A stretch of 64,000 bases of DNA from contig OZ038378.1 of NCBI GenBank assembly GCA_964036045.1, positions 160,030,576 through 160,094,575 on the forward strand, read 5' to 3'. The notes below the pieces were generated by a model. That model did no database searches. It was not told the DNA's origin and saw only the letters and a program-made list of their open reading frames with translations. A program made the position numbers and the translations under genes. This document shows positions 63,951 through 64,000 of the stretch, in pieces. Position 1 is the first letter of the stretch; each line of letters opens with the position of its first letter. The stretch comes from Eutreptiella sp. 'Long Island Sound 2002'. Its lineage: Eukaryota; Euglenozoa; Euglenophyceae; Eutreptiales; Eutreptiaceae.

Positions 63951-64000
63951 CTTGGTCCCACTTAGTCCCAATTTTCCCCAGTTTTCCCACCTGTTTCCAC

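Larger units (their letters stand above)
1..64000 (+). repeat. 50-bp tandem satellite array filling the window
   Basis: Every line of the window can be read as copies of a 50-bp unit, phased from base 1 as five 10-mers: acctgtttcc, acttggtccc, acttagtccc, aatttttccc, agttttcccc. All copies point the same way; I found no inverted monomer and no non-repeat segment. Most monomers differ from the consensus at a few positions. Common variants are D3 acttggtccc or actcagtccc, D2 acttggtcca, D5 agctttcccc or acttttcccc, and D1 acccgtttcc. Unit length is mostly 50 bp, with recurrent 49-bp and rare 40-bp versions. The consensus holds 19 C, 19 T, 7 A and 5 G, giving 48% GC and strong strand asymmetry. 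A function as structural heterochromatin is inference. I do not recognise the exact family. Array ends lie outside the window on both sides. Confidence 0.99.

Noticed and set aside
1-64000. CRISPR array
   Set aside because: Units are contiguous copies with no unique spacers between them, and no cas genes are present.
1-64000. Bacterial or viral coding region
   Set aside because: No codon structure, ribosome binding sites, operons or non-repeat genes are present anywhere in the window.
1-64000. Telomeric repeat
   Set aside because: The ttag within D3 is followed by tccc, and no TTAGGG or CCCTAA tandem run occurs.
1-64000. Centromere with CENP-B boxes
   Set aside because: The CENP-B box needs two CpG-containing cores; the consensus has no CpG and I saw no variant that fits. 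A centromeric role without CENP-B cannot be excluded from sequence.
2501-64000. Splice-like signals (pyrimidine tract followed by cag or tag)
   Set aside because: The motif cccag after a T-rich run occurs in almost every monomer as part of D4/D5, so it carries no information about exons.

Overview
The whole 64,000-base window is one uninterrupted array of a roughly 50-bp tandem satellite. I see no gene, RNA gene, transposon or stretch of unique sequence. About 1,280 monomers (64,000/50) follow head to tail, all in the same orientation. The monomer is itself made of five related 10-bp blocks: D1 acctgtttcc, D2 acttggtccc, D3 acttagtccc, D4 aatttttccc, D5 agttttcccc. On the + strand the consensus is 76% pyrimidine (19 C, 19 T, 7 A, 5 G), has 48% GC, and contains no CpG and no ATG on either strand.

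Organism: such a long, pure, layered satellite points to a eukaryotic heterochromatic region (pericentromere, heterochromatic arm, small chromosome or sex chromosome). The CpG-free consensus fits a genome with CpG methylation, such as a vertebrate. The short unit with phased A/T runs reminds me of avian 41-bp (CNM/PO41-type) and W-chromosome repeats. That is a resemblance in style recalled from memory, not a match I could check.

Layout: diagnostic monomer variants show a second layer of higher-order repeats (HORs). From left to right: a 1,098-bp unit in about three copies (about 1,981-5,100); a 950-bp pair (about 6,000-7,900); a 997-bp pair (about 8,200-9,570); a 398-bp unit in about 2.3 copies (10,201-11,135); a family with steps of about 1,696, 1,246 and 1,046 bp (about 17,200-23,500); a step of about 1,045 bp (about 23,900-25,900); a 2,197-bp tandem pair (about 27,790-32,160); an 850-bp tandem pair (about 35,091-36,790); a 2,187-bp spaced pair (37.2/39.4 kb); an 848-bp tandem pair inside a 2,890-bp spaced pair (41.3-45.4 kb); a 2,884-bp spaced pair (48.3/51.2 kb); a 1,593-bp tandem pair (about 51,430-54,615); and a 2,031-bp tandem pair (about 54,541-58,619). 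A block near the left end (about 1,431-6,147) returns near the right end (about 59,881-63,950) with gains and losses in steps close to 50 bp.

Nothing here works as a gene set. The notable biology is structural: a canonical G-quadruplex motif on the minus strand in almost every monomer, 10-bp phased A-tracts, a repeated CACCTG E-box, and a readable history of unequal exchange. Open reading frames of up to about 400 codons arise because 50 is not a multiple of 3 and because one variant base removes the only recurrent stop. I do not annotate any as coding.
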